Shown here: piece after piece, positions 18,347 through 25,725 of the stretch
Layout of the letters: each line of letters starts with the position of its first letter
How positions within the stretch are numbered: position 1 is the first letter of the stretch
NCBI GenBank assembly: GCA_002345505.1
Contig: DDWJ01000038.1
Span: forward strand, 21,523-85,522
DNA: 64,000 nucleotides
Origin: Caryophanales bacterium UBA2289
Lineage (GTDB): Bacteria > Bacillota_I > Bacilli_A > Izemoplasmatales > Hujiaoplasmataceae
Direction of reading: 5' to 3'
Notes under the pieces: generated by a model
What the model saw: the letters and a program-made list of their open reading frames with translations, nothing else
What the model was told of the DNA's origin: nothing
The model's database searches: none
Translations under genes and position numbers: made by a program

Positions 18347-18610
18347 TTGGAAGATTTAAGAAAGAAAATTGACGCGATTGATGATGAGATGTTACAACTT
18401 TTTTTAAAGAGAATGGCACTTGTTAAACAAATCGCAAAAGAAAAAAAAGAACAAGGTTTACAGATTTATAACCAAGATCGTGAGAGTGAAGTTTTATCAA
18501 GACTTACGAACAAGATAGATGATGAAATCTTAAGCGGTTTATATCCTAAGTTTATTGTCAATATTATGGAATTGGCAAAACTATATCAAGAATTGATTAA
18601 TAAGGGGTAA
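18347..18610 (+). CDS. Chorismate mutase, AroQ type
   Basis: An 87-residue all-helical chorismate mutase, which converts chorismate to prephenate. The AroQ pattern is complete: LRKKIDAIDDEMLQLFLKRM, KQIAKEKKEQG, then DREVLSRL-type spacing (NQDRESEVLSRL) and the C-terminal helix. The Arg, Lys and Glu residues that line the active site are present. The start is TTG at 18347, with GAGGTT eight bases upstream. No other aromatic-pathway gene lies nearby, so it may be a general mutase or have a paralogous role. It precedes the threonine aldolase gene by five bases. Confidence 0.88.
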   Translation: MEDLRKKIDAIDDEMLQLFLKRMALVKQIAKEKKEQGLQIYNQDRESEVLSRLTNKIDDEILSGLYPKFIVNIMELAKLYQELINKG

Positions 18611-18615
18611 AGAAG

Positions 18616-19629
18616 ATGAAGTATATTGACTTAAGAAGTGATACCGTAACAAAATTAACACCTAAGATGCGAGAAGCAATGTTAAATGCAGAAGTTGGGG
18701 ATGATGTGTTTAGCGACGATCCAACAATGAATGAATTAGAAGATTATACTGCTAAATTATTTGGTAAAGAAGCTGCTATATTCGTTCCTTCTGGAACCTT
18801 TTCAAATCAATTAGCATTATTTACTCATTGTAATCAAGGCGATGAAGTGATTGTTGATCAGTTCGCTCATATCGTTCAACACGAATCAGGAGCTTCACCG
18901 ATTATTTCAGGAGTGCAGTTGTTTACCTTAGAAAGTGATAACGGCATTTGGAATCTCGATAAGTTAGAAAAGATGATTAAAGTCAGAACTATCTCAACGA
19001 CTAGAACGAAACTAGTCTGTATGGAGAACTCTTTTAACGGTCGCGTTATTCCTTTGGATTACATGGAAAAAGTATTTAATATCGCAAAAAAACATAATTT
19101 GAGCGTTCATTTAGACGGAGCGAGAATCTTTAACGCAGCTACAGCTTTAAAAACGGAAGTTAAAGAACTTGCAAAATGCGCTGATACAGTTAGTGTTTGT
19201 CTTTCTAAAGCTTTAGGGGCACCGGTAGGAACAATTCTTGTCGGCCCTAAAGATTTTATTGAAAAGGCAAGATATAACCGGAAGATTATGGGCGGGGGAA
19301 TGAGACAGGTCGGAATTCTCGCTGCGTGTGGTTTCATTGCGATTAAAGAAATGAGTAAAAGATTAGACATCGATCATCAAAATGCTAGATACATGGAAAA
19401 ACTTTTAAGAGAAATTCCTGGGATCAAGATTGATGAAACTCAATTAGACATCAACATGGTTTTCTTCGATATTGATGATGAAAGAAAATACAGTTTAGAT
19501 GCATTCCTTTACAGTAAAGGGGTTAAGATTTTGCCATATGAAGGCAGTTTTAGATTTGTAACGCATTATGACGTTACTAGGGAAGAAATCAAACAAGCAA
19601 TTGACTTAGTAAAGGCATATTTTGCTTGA
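18616..19629 (+). CDS. ltaE: Low-specificity L-threonine aldolase
   Basis: A 337-residue PLP enzyme that splits L-threonine or L-allo-threonine into glycine and acetaldehyde. Family marks are the N-terminal DLRSDTVTKLTP, MREAMLNAEVGDDVF, AIFVPSGTFSNQLAL and HLDGARIFNA (PLP-binding Asp), with the PLP lysine Lys198 in VCLSKALGAPVG. Full length is present. The start has AAGGGGTAAAG upstream. It shares a transcript with the small chorismate mutase; the pairing has no obvious metabolic logic. Confidence 0.95.
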   Translation: MKYIDLRSDTVTKLTPKMREAMLNAEVGDDVFSDDPTMNELEDYTAKLFGKEAAIFVPSGTFSNQLALFTHCNQGDEVIVDQFAHIVQHESGASPIISGVQLFTLESDNGIWNLDKLEKMIKVRTISTTRTKLVCMENSFNGRVIPLDYMEKVFNIAKKHNLSVHLDGARIFNAATALKTEVKELAKCADTVSVCLSKALGAPVGTILVGPKDFIEKARYNRKIMGGGMRQVGILAACGFIAIKEMSKRLDIDHQNARYMEKLLREIPGIKIDETQLDINMVFFDIDDERKYSLDAFLYSKGVKILPYEGSFRFVTHYDVTREEIKQAIDLVKAYFA

Positions 19630-19662
19630 TGATTTATAGAGGCTTTCTTTTAAAGAAAGTGT

Positions 19663-19690
19663 TTGTGAAATAAAGTGATTATGTTATAAT
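19663..19690 (+). promoter_or_regulatory. Promoter of the Rnf operon
   Basis: TTGTGA at 19663-19668 and TATAAT at 19685-19690 are 16 bases apart, 35 bases before rnfC. The -35 box sits in TTGTGAAATAA, which equals one half of the usual Rex redox-repressor site. The other half is not well conserved. Confidence 0.55.
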
Positions 19691-19724
19691 TACTTTGGTT
19701 TAATTTTAAGACGGAGGACAATAG

Positions 19725-21026
19725 ATGATTTTTCAAAAAGTAAAAGGGATTTTTATTGACGGAAGAAAGGATATGTGCAAGAAAAACCCACTAACAGAGT
19801 ATTTAAGTCCTAAGAAAGTATATATACCTTTAATTCAAAGAAGTTCAATTCTTAAAGCTGAAGTAAAGGTTGGCGATTATGTTAAATTAGGACAACTTGT
19901 AGCAAGTATTGATAAGCCATTTACAATTAGAGTTCACGCTAGTGTAAGTGGAAACGTTACTGCCATCAAAAAGGTATGGCATGGTAGCGGGAAGATGGTA
20001 GATGCAGTTGAAATCGAAAATGATTTTAAAAACGAATTGGCAGACACTATCAAAGAAGAAAAAAATATTGATAAGTTAACAAGAGAACAACTTATCGAAA
20101 AAATGGAACTTGCAGGACTTACAGGTCTAGGCGGAGCAGGTTTTCCAACTCATGTTAAGTATAAAACAAAGCTCAAAATTGACGCGGTAATTATTAACGC
20201 TGTTGAATGTGAGCCTTATTTGACATGTGATTATCATTTTATTACCAATTATGCTGAAAAACTTTTAAAAGGCGCATCTTATATGGCGAGAGCTGCTGGA
20301 GCTACAAAAGCTTATGTGGCTTACAAAATAAATTACCGAGAAATCAGAGAATCAATGGAGCCTTTCTTGAAAGACTATCCAAATGTTGAAGTATTTCCGG
20401 TAAAAAATGTTTACCCATCTGGATGGGAAAAATTCGTAGTTGAACAAGTAACTAAGAAAACCTATAAAAACTTACCAGCTGAAGCTGGAGTTATTGTTAA
20501 TAACTCAGCAACTGCAATCATTTATGCAGATATAGTTGAAAAGAATATACCACAAATCGTTAGACCAGTTGTAGTAACTGGTGAAGGAGTAAAAGTACCA
20601 CATGCTTTTGTGGTTCCAATCGGAACGAAAGTCAGTGATTTAATTGAAATCTGCGGTGGTTATATCGACGGATTAGATCCACTTAAATATAATTACATTG
20701 CTGGTGGTCCAATGACTGGTAAAGCGATTTTAATCGATGATTTGGTTGTTAGCGATACTTTAGGTTCAGTGGTAATCAAACCAATCGTTGAAGGCCTTTA
20801 TCCAGAATGTTTAGGTTGCGGTAAATGTGCGGATGTTTGTCCGGCATACTTAACCCCAACAGAAATCAAAAAAGCATTCGAAAGAAAAGATTTGAAATTA
20901 TTAGGAGATTTAAACGCTAATAAATGCGTTGAGTGCGGATTATGTTCTTATATCTGCCCATCTCATGTTGAAATAACAGAAGCAGTTGGAAAAGGTAAGG
21001 CTTACTTACTGAAAGGAGGAAAATAA
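19725..21026 (+). CDS. rnfC: Rnf complex subunit C
   Basis: The 433-residue peripheral subunit that exchanges electrons with NAD. It has the Rnf/Nqr-type N-terminal barrel (VKVGDYVKLGQLVAS), the FMN/NADH-binding stretch GLGGAGFPTHVKY and AVECEPYL, the SLBB-like region, and two 4Fe-4S clusters with Cys362/365/368/372 and Cys401/404/407/411. Length matches the family. The start follows GACGGAGG, eight bases before the ATG. It is the first gene of a seven-gene operon whose neighbours overlap or abut. In this complex, electrons moving between ferredoxin and NAD drive H+ or Na+ transport. Confidence 0.96.
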   Translation: MIFQKVKGIFIDGRKDMCKKNPLTEYLSPKKVYIPLIQRSSILKAEVKVGDYVKLGQLVASIDKPFTIRVHASVSGNVTAIKKVWHGSGKMVDAVEIENDFKNELADTIKEEKNIDKLTREQLIEKMELAGLTGLGGAGFPTHVKYKTKLKIDAVIINAVECEPYLTCDYHFITNYAEKLLKGASYMARAAGATKAYVAYKINYREIRESMEPFLKDYPNVEVFPVKNVYPSGWEKFVVEQVTKKTYKNLPAEAGVIVNNSATAIIYADIVEKNIPQIVRPVVVTGEGVKVPHAFVVPIGTKVSDLIEICGGYIDGLDPLKYNYIAGGPMTGKAILIDDLVVSDTLGSVVIKPIVEGLYPECLGCGKCADVCPAYLTPTEIKKAFERKDLKLLGDLNANKCVECGLCSYICPSHVEITEAVGKGKAYLLKGGK

Positions 21027-22207
21027 TGGCTAGGTTTGCGGCAGGTAAAGCTCCGTTCTTAAGAGCTGCCCACGATAAAGATTACGGCACAAAAGTAATG
21101 ATGAAAGACTTTTTAATTGCACTTTTACCGGTAATCTTATATGCATGGTATAAAAATGGTATTAGAGTCTATATGGACGGGAATATCACTTTCCTAGAAA
21201 TGTTATATCCTCTAATCTTTATAATGCTAGGTGGTATCATTTCTTCACTTATGGAAGGAATCTTCTTCTTTGTAACAGATAAAGAACATCGCACGTTAAA
21301 AGATATTTCCCAAAAATTGTCTCTATCATTTGCGGCTATTCCAGGACTTATCTTAGCATTATTATTACCGCTTTACACACCAGTTTGGGTATTGATATTC
21401 GCTGCTTTCGTAGCAACAATCATCGGCAAGATGATCTTCGGCGGTTTTGGTCATAACATCTTTAATCCAGCTTTGTTAGGTTATGCGGTTGTCGGTTTCA
21501 CACTGATGGGTGTTATTAATAATGCTGGTGGATTATTTAATGCTTCTGAAGTATTAATTGATTCTTATGCTGGCGCTACACCTCTAGGTGCTTTAGCGGC
21601 TAACAAGCAAATAGATTACAACATCTTAGTTAAACCTTATGGGGATTTATGGACATTCTTTATCGGAAATTATCCAGGAGCTTTAGGTGAAACTGGAACT
21701 CTAGCAATCTTCTTTGGCGGATTATACTTAGTAATTAGAAAAGTTATCAAGTGGTATACTCCAGTTATCTATGTTGGTACAGTATTTGTTCTTTCTTGGA
21801 TAATCGGCGTTATCAGTGGTGACGGTGGATTATGGTTCCCTGCTTATTCAGTCATGACTGGTGGAGTTATGTTTGCGGCAGTATTTATGATTACTGAGCC
21901 AGTAACAACTCCTACAAATATCCTAGGAAAAGTATTCTTTGCTTTATTCTTAGGAGTTTTAACAGTATTGTTTAGATTCGTTGGTAGTTTACCTGAAGGT
22001 GTTGGTACATCATTAATCTTTATGAACATCTTTACATTACCAATTGATAAATTTACTGGTGTTATAAGGACTAAACGTTTTCAAAAACCAGGCGGATTGT
22101 ACTTCGGTATCCTTTCTGGATTAGTAATTCTTTTAGCACTTTATACGCTTCTAAAAGCTGGCAATATGTACACAGCTTTCATTCCATTCTTAGGGTGGGT
22201 GATCTAA
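21026..22207 (+). CDS. rnfD: Rnf complex subunit D
   Basis: A 393-residue membrane subunit with about ten helices. The covalent FMN site is visible as YAGATPLG, with Thr185 as the attachment residue. Other family marks are GGFGHNIFNPALLGYA and the late FMITEPVTTP segment. The start ATG overlaps the rnfC stop by one base. With rnfE and rnfA it forms the membrane part of the pump. Nothing is missing compared with the usual protein, unlike RnfB and RnfG in this operon. Confidence 0.95.
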   Translation: MARFAAGKAPFLRAAHDKDYGTKVMMKDFLIALLPVILYAWYKNGIRVYMDGNITFLEMLYPLIFIMLGGIISSLMEGIFFFVTDKEHRTLKDISQKLSLSFAAIPGLILALLLPLYTPVWVLIFAAFVATIIGKMIFGGFGHNIFNPALLGYAVVGFTLMGVINNAGGLFNASEVLIDSYAGATPLGALAANKQIDYNILVKPYGDLWTFFIGNYPGALGETGTLAIFFGGLYLVIRKVIKWYTPVIYVGTVFVLSWIIGVISGDGGLWFPAYSVMTGGVMFAAVFMITEPVTTPTNILGKVFFALFLGVLTVLFRFVGSLPEGVGTSLIFMNIFTLPIDKFTGVIRTKRFQKPGGLYFGILSGLVILLALYTLLKAGNMYTAFIPFLGWVI

Positions 22208-22208
22208 T

Positions 22209-23375
22209 ATGAAAAACTTTAAAAATTATTTACCAGTTATTATCATATCAGCAGTTTTAGTAGTAGTTTTCGTTTTAGGTGGAATGTTCTCAAGATACAT
22301 GACTTCACAAATTGATGTTCATGCGGAAGAACAAGCAATCATCGAGTTTAACAATTCAATGCTTGAACTTGTGGGTTCTGGAGAAAAGGTAGTTGAAGCA
22401 AACTATACTGATTTAGAAAAAGAATATTTAATACCTGGTTTTGAAACTCAAACTTATAATCCGGAATTAACTGGTTCTTATAAGATATTAAATGAATTAG
22501 ATGAAGAAATCGCTGTCGTCTATGTCATCACAACTGTAGGTAAGTTTGATGGGTTAAAAGCAGCTTATGCGATTTCTTTAGAAACAAATCAATTAATTGA
22601 TGTGTTAATGATTGAAAACAATGAAACTCAAAGTTATTTTGATACCTTAAGAGATGAGTTTTATGCACAGTTCGTTGATAAAGATTTAAACGATGCAGTA
22701 TTTACGATTGATACGGTTTCTGGTGCTACCTATTCATCACTTGCATTTGAAACTGGTATGAAATATGCTCGTGAATTATATGCAAGAGATTACAACTTTG
22801 AAATTCCTTCAATTGTTTATGAAATTACAAATGTTGAAAGAAACTTTGATTCAGCGACAATGGTTGATAAACCATATCTGGTAAGCATTACATATGATTT
22901 AGATAATAAAGAACTTGTTGCTTATTTTGATAATGAATTCAATCTAGTAGAAGTTATCACAGGTGAAACACCATCTGAGACTTATCTCGCGTTGTTTAAG
23001 AACGAATTACCAGCAACTACATTCATTGATGTAAAAACTTATATTACTGCATTTGATGAGACAAATAAGGTAATCACAATCGAAACAATCGGTTATGGTG
23101 GGAAGGCCATTACAGTCGCTTTCCAATTAAATGATACTTTAGATTCAGTTGAATCAATGGCAATTACAACTACTCAAACGTATGACTCAGATTACAATGA
23201 AGGTTATGCGGGCGGTCCAAATCCAGCTGTTGAAAACGCATATCGCGATCAATACTTGGCTGATGGAACTTACATTGATGCAATCGGTGGAGCGACAATT
23301 ACATCGAACGCAATGATTAGAATCTTTGATTTGGTTAATGACGTTCTTGATAATTTAAATGGAGGAGGTAACTAA
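22209..23375 (+). CDS. RnfG-like protein with two FMN-binding domains
   Basis: A 388-residue protein, twice the length of RnfG. One N-terminal membrane helix (residues 6-28) is followed by two extracytoplasmic FMN-binding domains. Each ends in an ApbE-type attachment motif: SGATYSS with Thr174 and GGATITSNA with Thr363. The Thr would carry FMN through a phosphodiester bond. It occupies an extra slot in the Rnf operon, directly after rnfD and before a separate single-domain rnfG. I infer that it adds flavins to the electron path outside the membrane. No ApbE flavin transferase gene is in the window. Confidence 0.88.
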   Translation: MKNFKNYLPVIIISAVLVVVFVLGGMFSRYMTSQIDVHAEEQAIIEFNNSMLELVGSGEKVVEANYTDLEKEYLIPGFETQTYNPELTGSYKILNELDEEIAVVYVITTVGKFDGLKAAYAISLETNQLIDVLMIENNETQSYFDTLRDEFYAQFVDKDLNDAVFTIDTVSGATYSSLAFETGMKYARELYARDYNFEIPSIVYEITNVERNFDSATMVDKPYLVSITYDLDNKELVAYFDNEFNLVEVITGETPSETYLALFKNELPATTFIDVKTYITAFDETNKVITIETIGYGGKAITVAFQLNDTLDSVESMAITTTQTYDSDYNEGYAGGPNPAVENAYRDQYLADGTYIDAIGGATITSNAMIRIFDLVNDVLDNLNGGGN

Positions 23376-23376
23376 G

Positions 23377-23913
23377 ATGAATAAAGGTCTTATTTCAGGA
23401 TTAGTCCTTCTTACAATCGGAATTGTGTGTGGCTTATTGCTTTCAGTAGTAAACTACTTCACAGCTCCAAAGATTAAAGAAGTTGAAGACGCAATTAAAT
23501 ATGAAGCACTAGCAGAATTCTATACTTTAGCAGATTACGATTTATCAGAAGTAGAAGGAACTGGTGACTTTGGTACAATCTTTATTTTAAAAACAAAAGG
23601 AACCGAAAACATTGAAGCGTTAGTCTATACAGTAAGCGCTCAAGGTTATTCCGGTGCATCACAAAAGATTCAAATGTTAATAGCTGTAAACGCTGATTTA
23701 TCTATTGAAGGTTATAAGGTTGTATCACACGCAGAATCTACTGGTTTTGGTGCTGATATCGTCGACAATGATTTTAACGTAACACAAATTACTGACTTAT
23801 CAAGATTTGATTCTGTTGCCGATGTGACAGAAACATCAAACGGAATTTTAACTTGTTTTACTCTAGTTTCTCAAAGAGTCGGTAATGATTTAGGAGGTGG
23901 ACTAAGTGAATAA
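23377..23913 (+). CDS. rnfG: Rnf complex subunit G, altered flavin site
   Basis: A 178-residue RnfG: a membrane helix (residues 5-27) and one FMN-binding domain (YSGASQKIQMLIAVN, GYKVVSHAESTGFGADIVD). In ordinary RnfG the FMN-bearing motif is SGATxxS; here it reads ADVTETSN, so the Thr (151) is kept while the Ser, Gly and Ala before it have changed. Whether FMN is still attached is uncertain. An earlier in-frame ATG at 23359 lies within the preceding gene and contains the ribosome site GGAGGAGG, so 23377 is the start. The end overlaps rnfE by eight bases. Confidence 0.9.
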   Translation: MNKGLISGLVLLTIGIVCGLLLSVVNYFTAPKIKEVEDAIKYEALAEFYTLADYDLSEVEGTGDFGTIFILKTKGTENIEALVYTVSAQGYSGASQKIQMLIAVNADLSIEGYKVVSHAESTGFGADIVDNDFNVTQITDLSRFDSVADVTETSNGILTCFTLVSQRVGNDLGGGLSE

Positions 23914-24574
23914 GAAAGAAAATTTCTTTAAAGGTATTATTAAAGAAAATCCACTATTCGTATCATTACTTGGTATGTGTCCATCTTTGGCAGTAACTAC
24001 TTCATTAGAAAATGCAATTGGTATGACATTAGGCGTATTCTTTGTATTAGTATTATCTAATTTTATTATTTCTTTAATAATGAGTAATTCTAAATTAGCT
24101 GATCTAGTAAAACCGGTTAGAATTCCAGTTTACATCGTTGTTATTGCAACATTAGTTACAATCGTAGAAATGGTTATGCATGCATATTTACCTTCACTAT
24201 ATTTCTCATTAGGCGTATTCATTCCGTTGATCGTTGTTAACTGTATCATCTTAGGTAGAGCTGAAGCCTTCGCTTCAAGTAATAAACCGTTAGATTCAGT
24301 TATTGACGGCGTTGGTATGGCATTAGGTTATGGTTTAGCTATTATGACTATTTCTATATTTAGAGAATTCTTAGGTAAAGGTACTTTAACAGTTTGGGGA
24401 GATCTTCAAGTTAATTTAACATTCATCTTTGATTTCCTTAAGATTGAACCAATAGCAATGTTTGTACAACCAGTTGGAGCTTTCTTAACCTTCGGATTGA
24501 TCTTAGCGACGATTACAGCAATTGCGAACAATCATAAAAACAAACTAGCAAAGAAGGTGGCAAATAATGGATAA
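23906..24574 (+). CDS. rnfE: Rnf complex subunit E
   Basis: A 222-residue integral membrane subunit with six helices. Recognisable features are ENPLFVSLLGMCPSLAVTT in the first helix and the later ILGRAEAFAS stretch, both typical of the RnfE/NqrD family. The family's membrane-embedded Cys is present (GMCP). The start codon is GTG at 23906, with GGAGGTGG six bases upstream, overlapping rnfG. RnfE and RnfA form an inverted-topology pair in the pump. Confidence 0.94.
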   Translation: MNKKENFFKGIIKENPLFVSLLGMCPSLAVTTSLENAIGMTLGVFFVLVLSNFIISLIMSNSKLADLVKPVRIPVYIVVIATLVTIVEMVMHAYLPSLYFSLGVFIPLIVVNCIILGRAEAFASSNKPLDSVIDGVGMALGYGLAIMTISIFREFLGKGTLTVWGDLQVNLTFIFDFLKIEPIAMFVQPVGAFLTFGLILATITAIANNHKNKLAKKVANNG

Positions 24575-25142
24575 TTTAATCATGTTAGCTTTCTCAGCTT
24601 TTATCATTGAAAACATCATCCTTTCTCAATTCTTAGGAATTTGTCCTTTCTTAGGTGTATCGACTAAAAGAAGTTCGGCTTTAGGTATGGGTATGGCGGT
24701 TATCTTCGTTATGCTTATATCAAGTTCTGTGACATGGTTACTATATAAATACGTTTTAGAAGCATTCTCAATTGAATATATGAGAACAATCGTATTTATC
24801 TTAGTTATTGCTTCCTTAGTACAAATGGTTGAAACTTTCCTTAAGAAAGTATCGCCTCCACTTTATAAAGCTTTAGGTATTTACTTACCTTTGATAACAA
24901 CAAACTGTGCTGTATTAGGTGTTGCTATTTTAAATATTTCGAAAGAACATAATTTCCTTGAAATGTTAGTTTATACAACATTTATCGGTTTAGGTTTTTT
25001 GTTTGTAATGTACATTTTCTCAATGTTAAGAGAAAAGTTGGATTTCGCACCAGTACCAAAAGCCTTTAAAGGTGCACCGATTGCTTTAGTAATCGCAGCT
25101 ATCTTAGCTATTATCTTCTCAAGATTTGGAGGGATAATTTAA
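24567..25142 (+). CDS. rnfA: Rnf complex subunit A
   Basis: A 191-residue membrane subunit with six helices, paired with RnfE. The family signatures IENIILSQFLGICPFLGVS and TTNCAVLGVAIL hold the two conserved Cys that coordinate an iron-sulfur centre in the membrane. Length is normal. The ATG overlaps the end of rnfE by eight bases and the stop overlaps the rnfB ATG by one base. Confidence 0.95.
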   Translation: MDNLIMLAFSAFIIENIILSQFLGICPFLGVSTKRSSALGMGMAVIFVMLISSSVTWLLYKYVLEAFSIEYMRTIVFILVIASLVQMVETFLKKVSPPLYKALGIYLPLITTNCAVLGVAILNISKEHNFLEMLVYTTFIGLGFLFVMYIFSMLREKLDFAPVPKAFKGAPIALVIAAILAIIFSRFGGII

Positions 25143-25444
25143 TGCAGATTATTTTACCCGCATTAGTATTAGCTGTTTTAGGGTTTGGTCTCGGCGTTCT
25201 AATCAATTTCGTCGCAAAAGTATTTTATGTAGAAGAAGATCCTTCTATTGAAGAAGTGGTAGATCTTTTGCCAAGATATAATTGCGGTGCCTGCGGTCAT
25301 CCTGGATGTAAAGAAATGGCAATAGCTTTGTTAGAAAATAAAAACAAACCAGCTGATTGCAAACCAATCAAAAAAGATCAAATTCCAGTAATTCAAGAAT
25401 ACTTGGATAACTACTTTAAAAACAAAAAGGCTAAAGAAAACTAA
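25142..25444 (+). CDS. rnfB: Short Rnf complex subunit B lacking ferredoxin domains
   Basis: Only 100 residues. It has one membrane helix (about 3-24) and the first cluster domain with Cys48, Cys51, Cys56 and Cys73 (CX2CX4CX16C), which is the usual N-terminal part of RnfB. Ordinary RnfB continues with at least one ferredoxin domain holding two more 4Fe-4S clusters; here the frame ends with a Lys-rich tail and TAA, and a terminator starts within ten bases. No ferredoxin-like cysteines appear in any frame downstream, so this is a real short form rather than a frameshift. The electron entry point from ferredoxin must therefore differ or be a separate protein. Confidence 0.92.
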   Translation: MQIILPALVLAVLGFGLGVLINFVAKVFYVEEDPSIEEVVDLLPRYNCGACGHPGCKEMAIALLENKNKPADCKPIKKDQIPVIQEYLDNYFKNKKAKEN

Positions 25445-25452
25445 AAAAAATT

Positions 25453-25482
25453 CAACACTCATTGATCTTGAGTGTTGTTTTT
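25453..25482 (+). terminator. Terminator of the Rnf operon
   Basis: Stem CAACACTC/GAGTGTTG with a nine-base loop, followed by five T. Confidence 0.9.
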
Positions 25483-25583
25483 ATTTTGCACTTCAAAATA
25501 ATTTAAAAAATTATTGACCAATGCCTAAAATAATCTAGTTCTAGCGGTTTAAAAATCAAACAATATCAAACACTAACGAAAGT

Positions 25584-25601
25584 TTGTGACATAAGTCAAT
25601 A
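25584..25601 (+). promoter_or_regulatory. Rex- or CRP/FNR-like operator candidate
   Basis: TTGTGA-N6-TCAATA matches 10 of 12 fixed positions of the Rex site TTGTGA-N6-TCACAA, and TGTGA-N6-TCAAT is also near the CRP/FNR pattern. It lies about 80 bases upstream of the -35 box of the flavin lipoprotein gene. Function is inferred only. Confidence 0.3.
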
Positions 25602-25630
25602 ATAAGAAAATCTGTTCACATTAGAATATA

Positions 25631-25644
25631 AAAAACCGCTTACA
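25631..25644 (-). promoter_or_regulatory. Cre-like (CcpA) site upstream of the flavin lipoprotein promoter
   Basis: On the minus strand the bases read TGTAAGCGGTTTTT, matching 12 of 14 positions of the cre consensus TGWAANCGNTNWCA. Its place just upstream of the -35 box is where CcpA usually activates rather than represses. Confidence 0.4.
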
Positions 25645-25659
25645 TTAGCGAAAATAAGG

Positions 25660-25688
25660 TTGTTTTCTTAAATGTTTTGTTATATAAT
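25660..25688 (+). promoter_or_regulatory. Promoter of the flavin lipoprotein gene
   Basis: TTGTTT at 25660-25665 and TATAAT at 25683-25688 are 17 bases apart, about 37 bases before the start codon. Confidence 0.65.
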
Positions 25689-25725
25689 CTAAGTGTACGA
25701 TTTAAAGAAATGGAGGAGATTTAAA

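Noticed and set aside
19643..19659. Small hairpin CTTTCTTT/AAAGAAAG after ltaE as a terminator
   Set aside because: It has almost no loop in its best form and no T run after it, so I do not call it a terminator; ltaE has no clear one.
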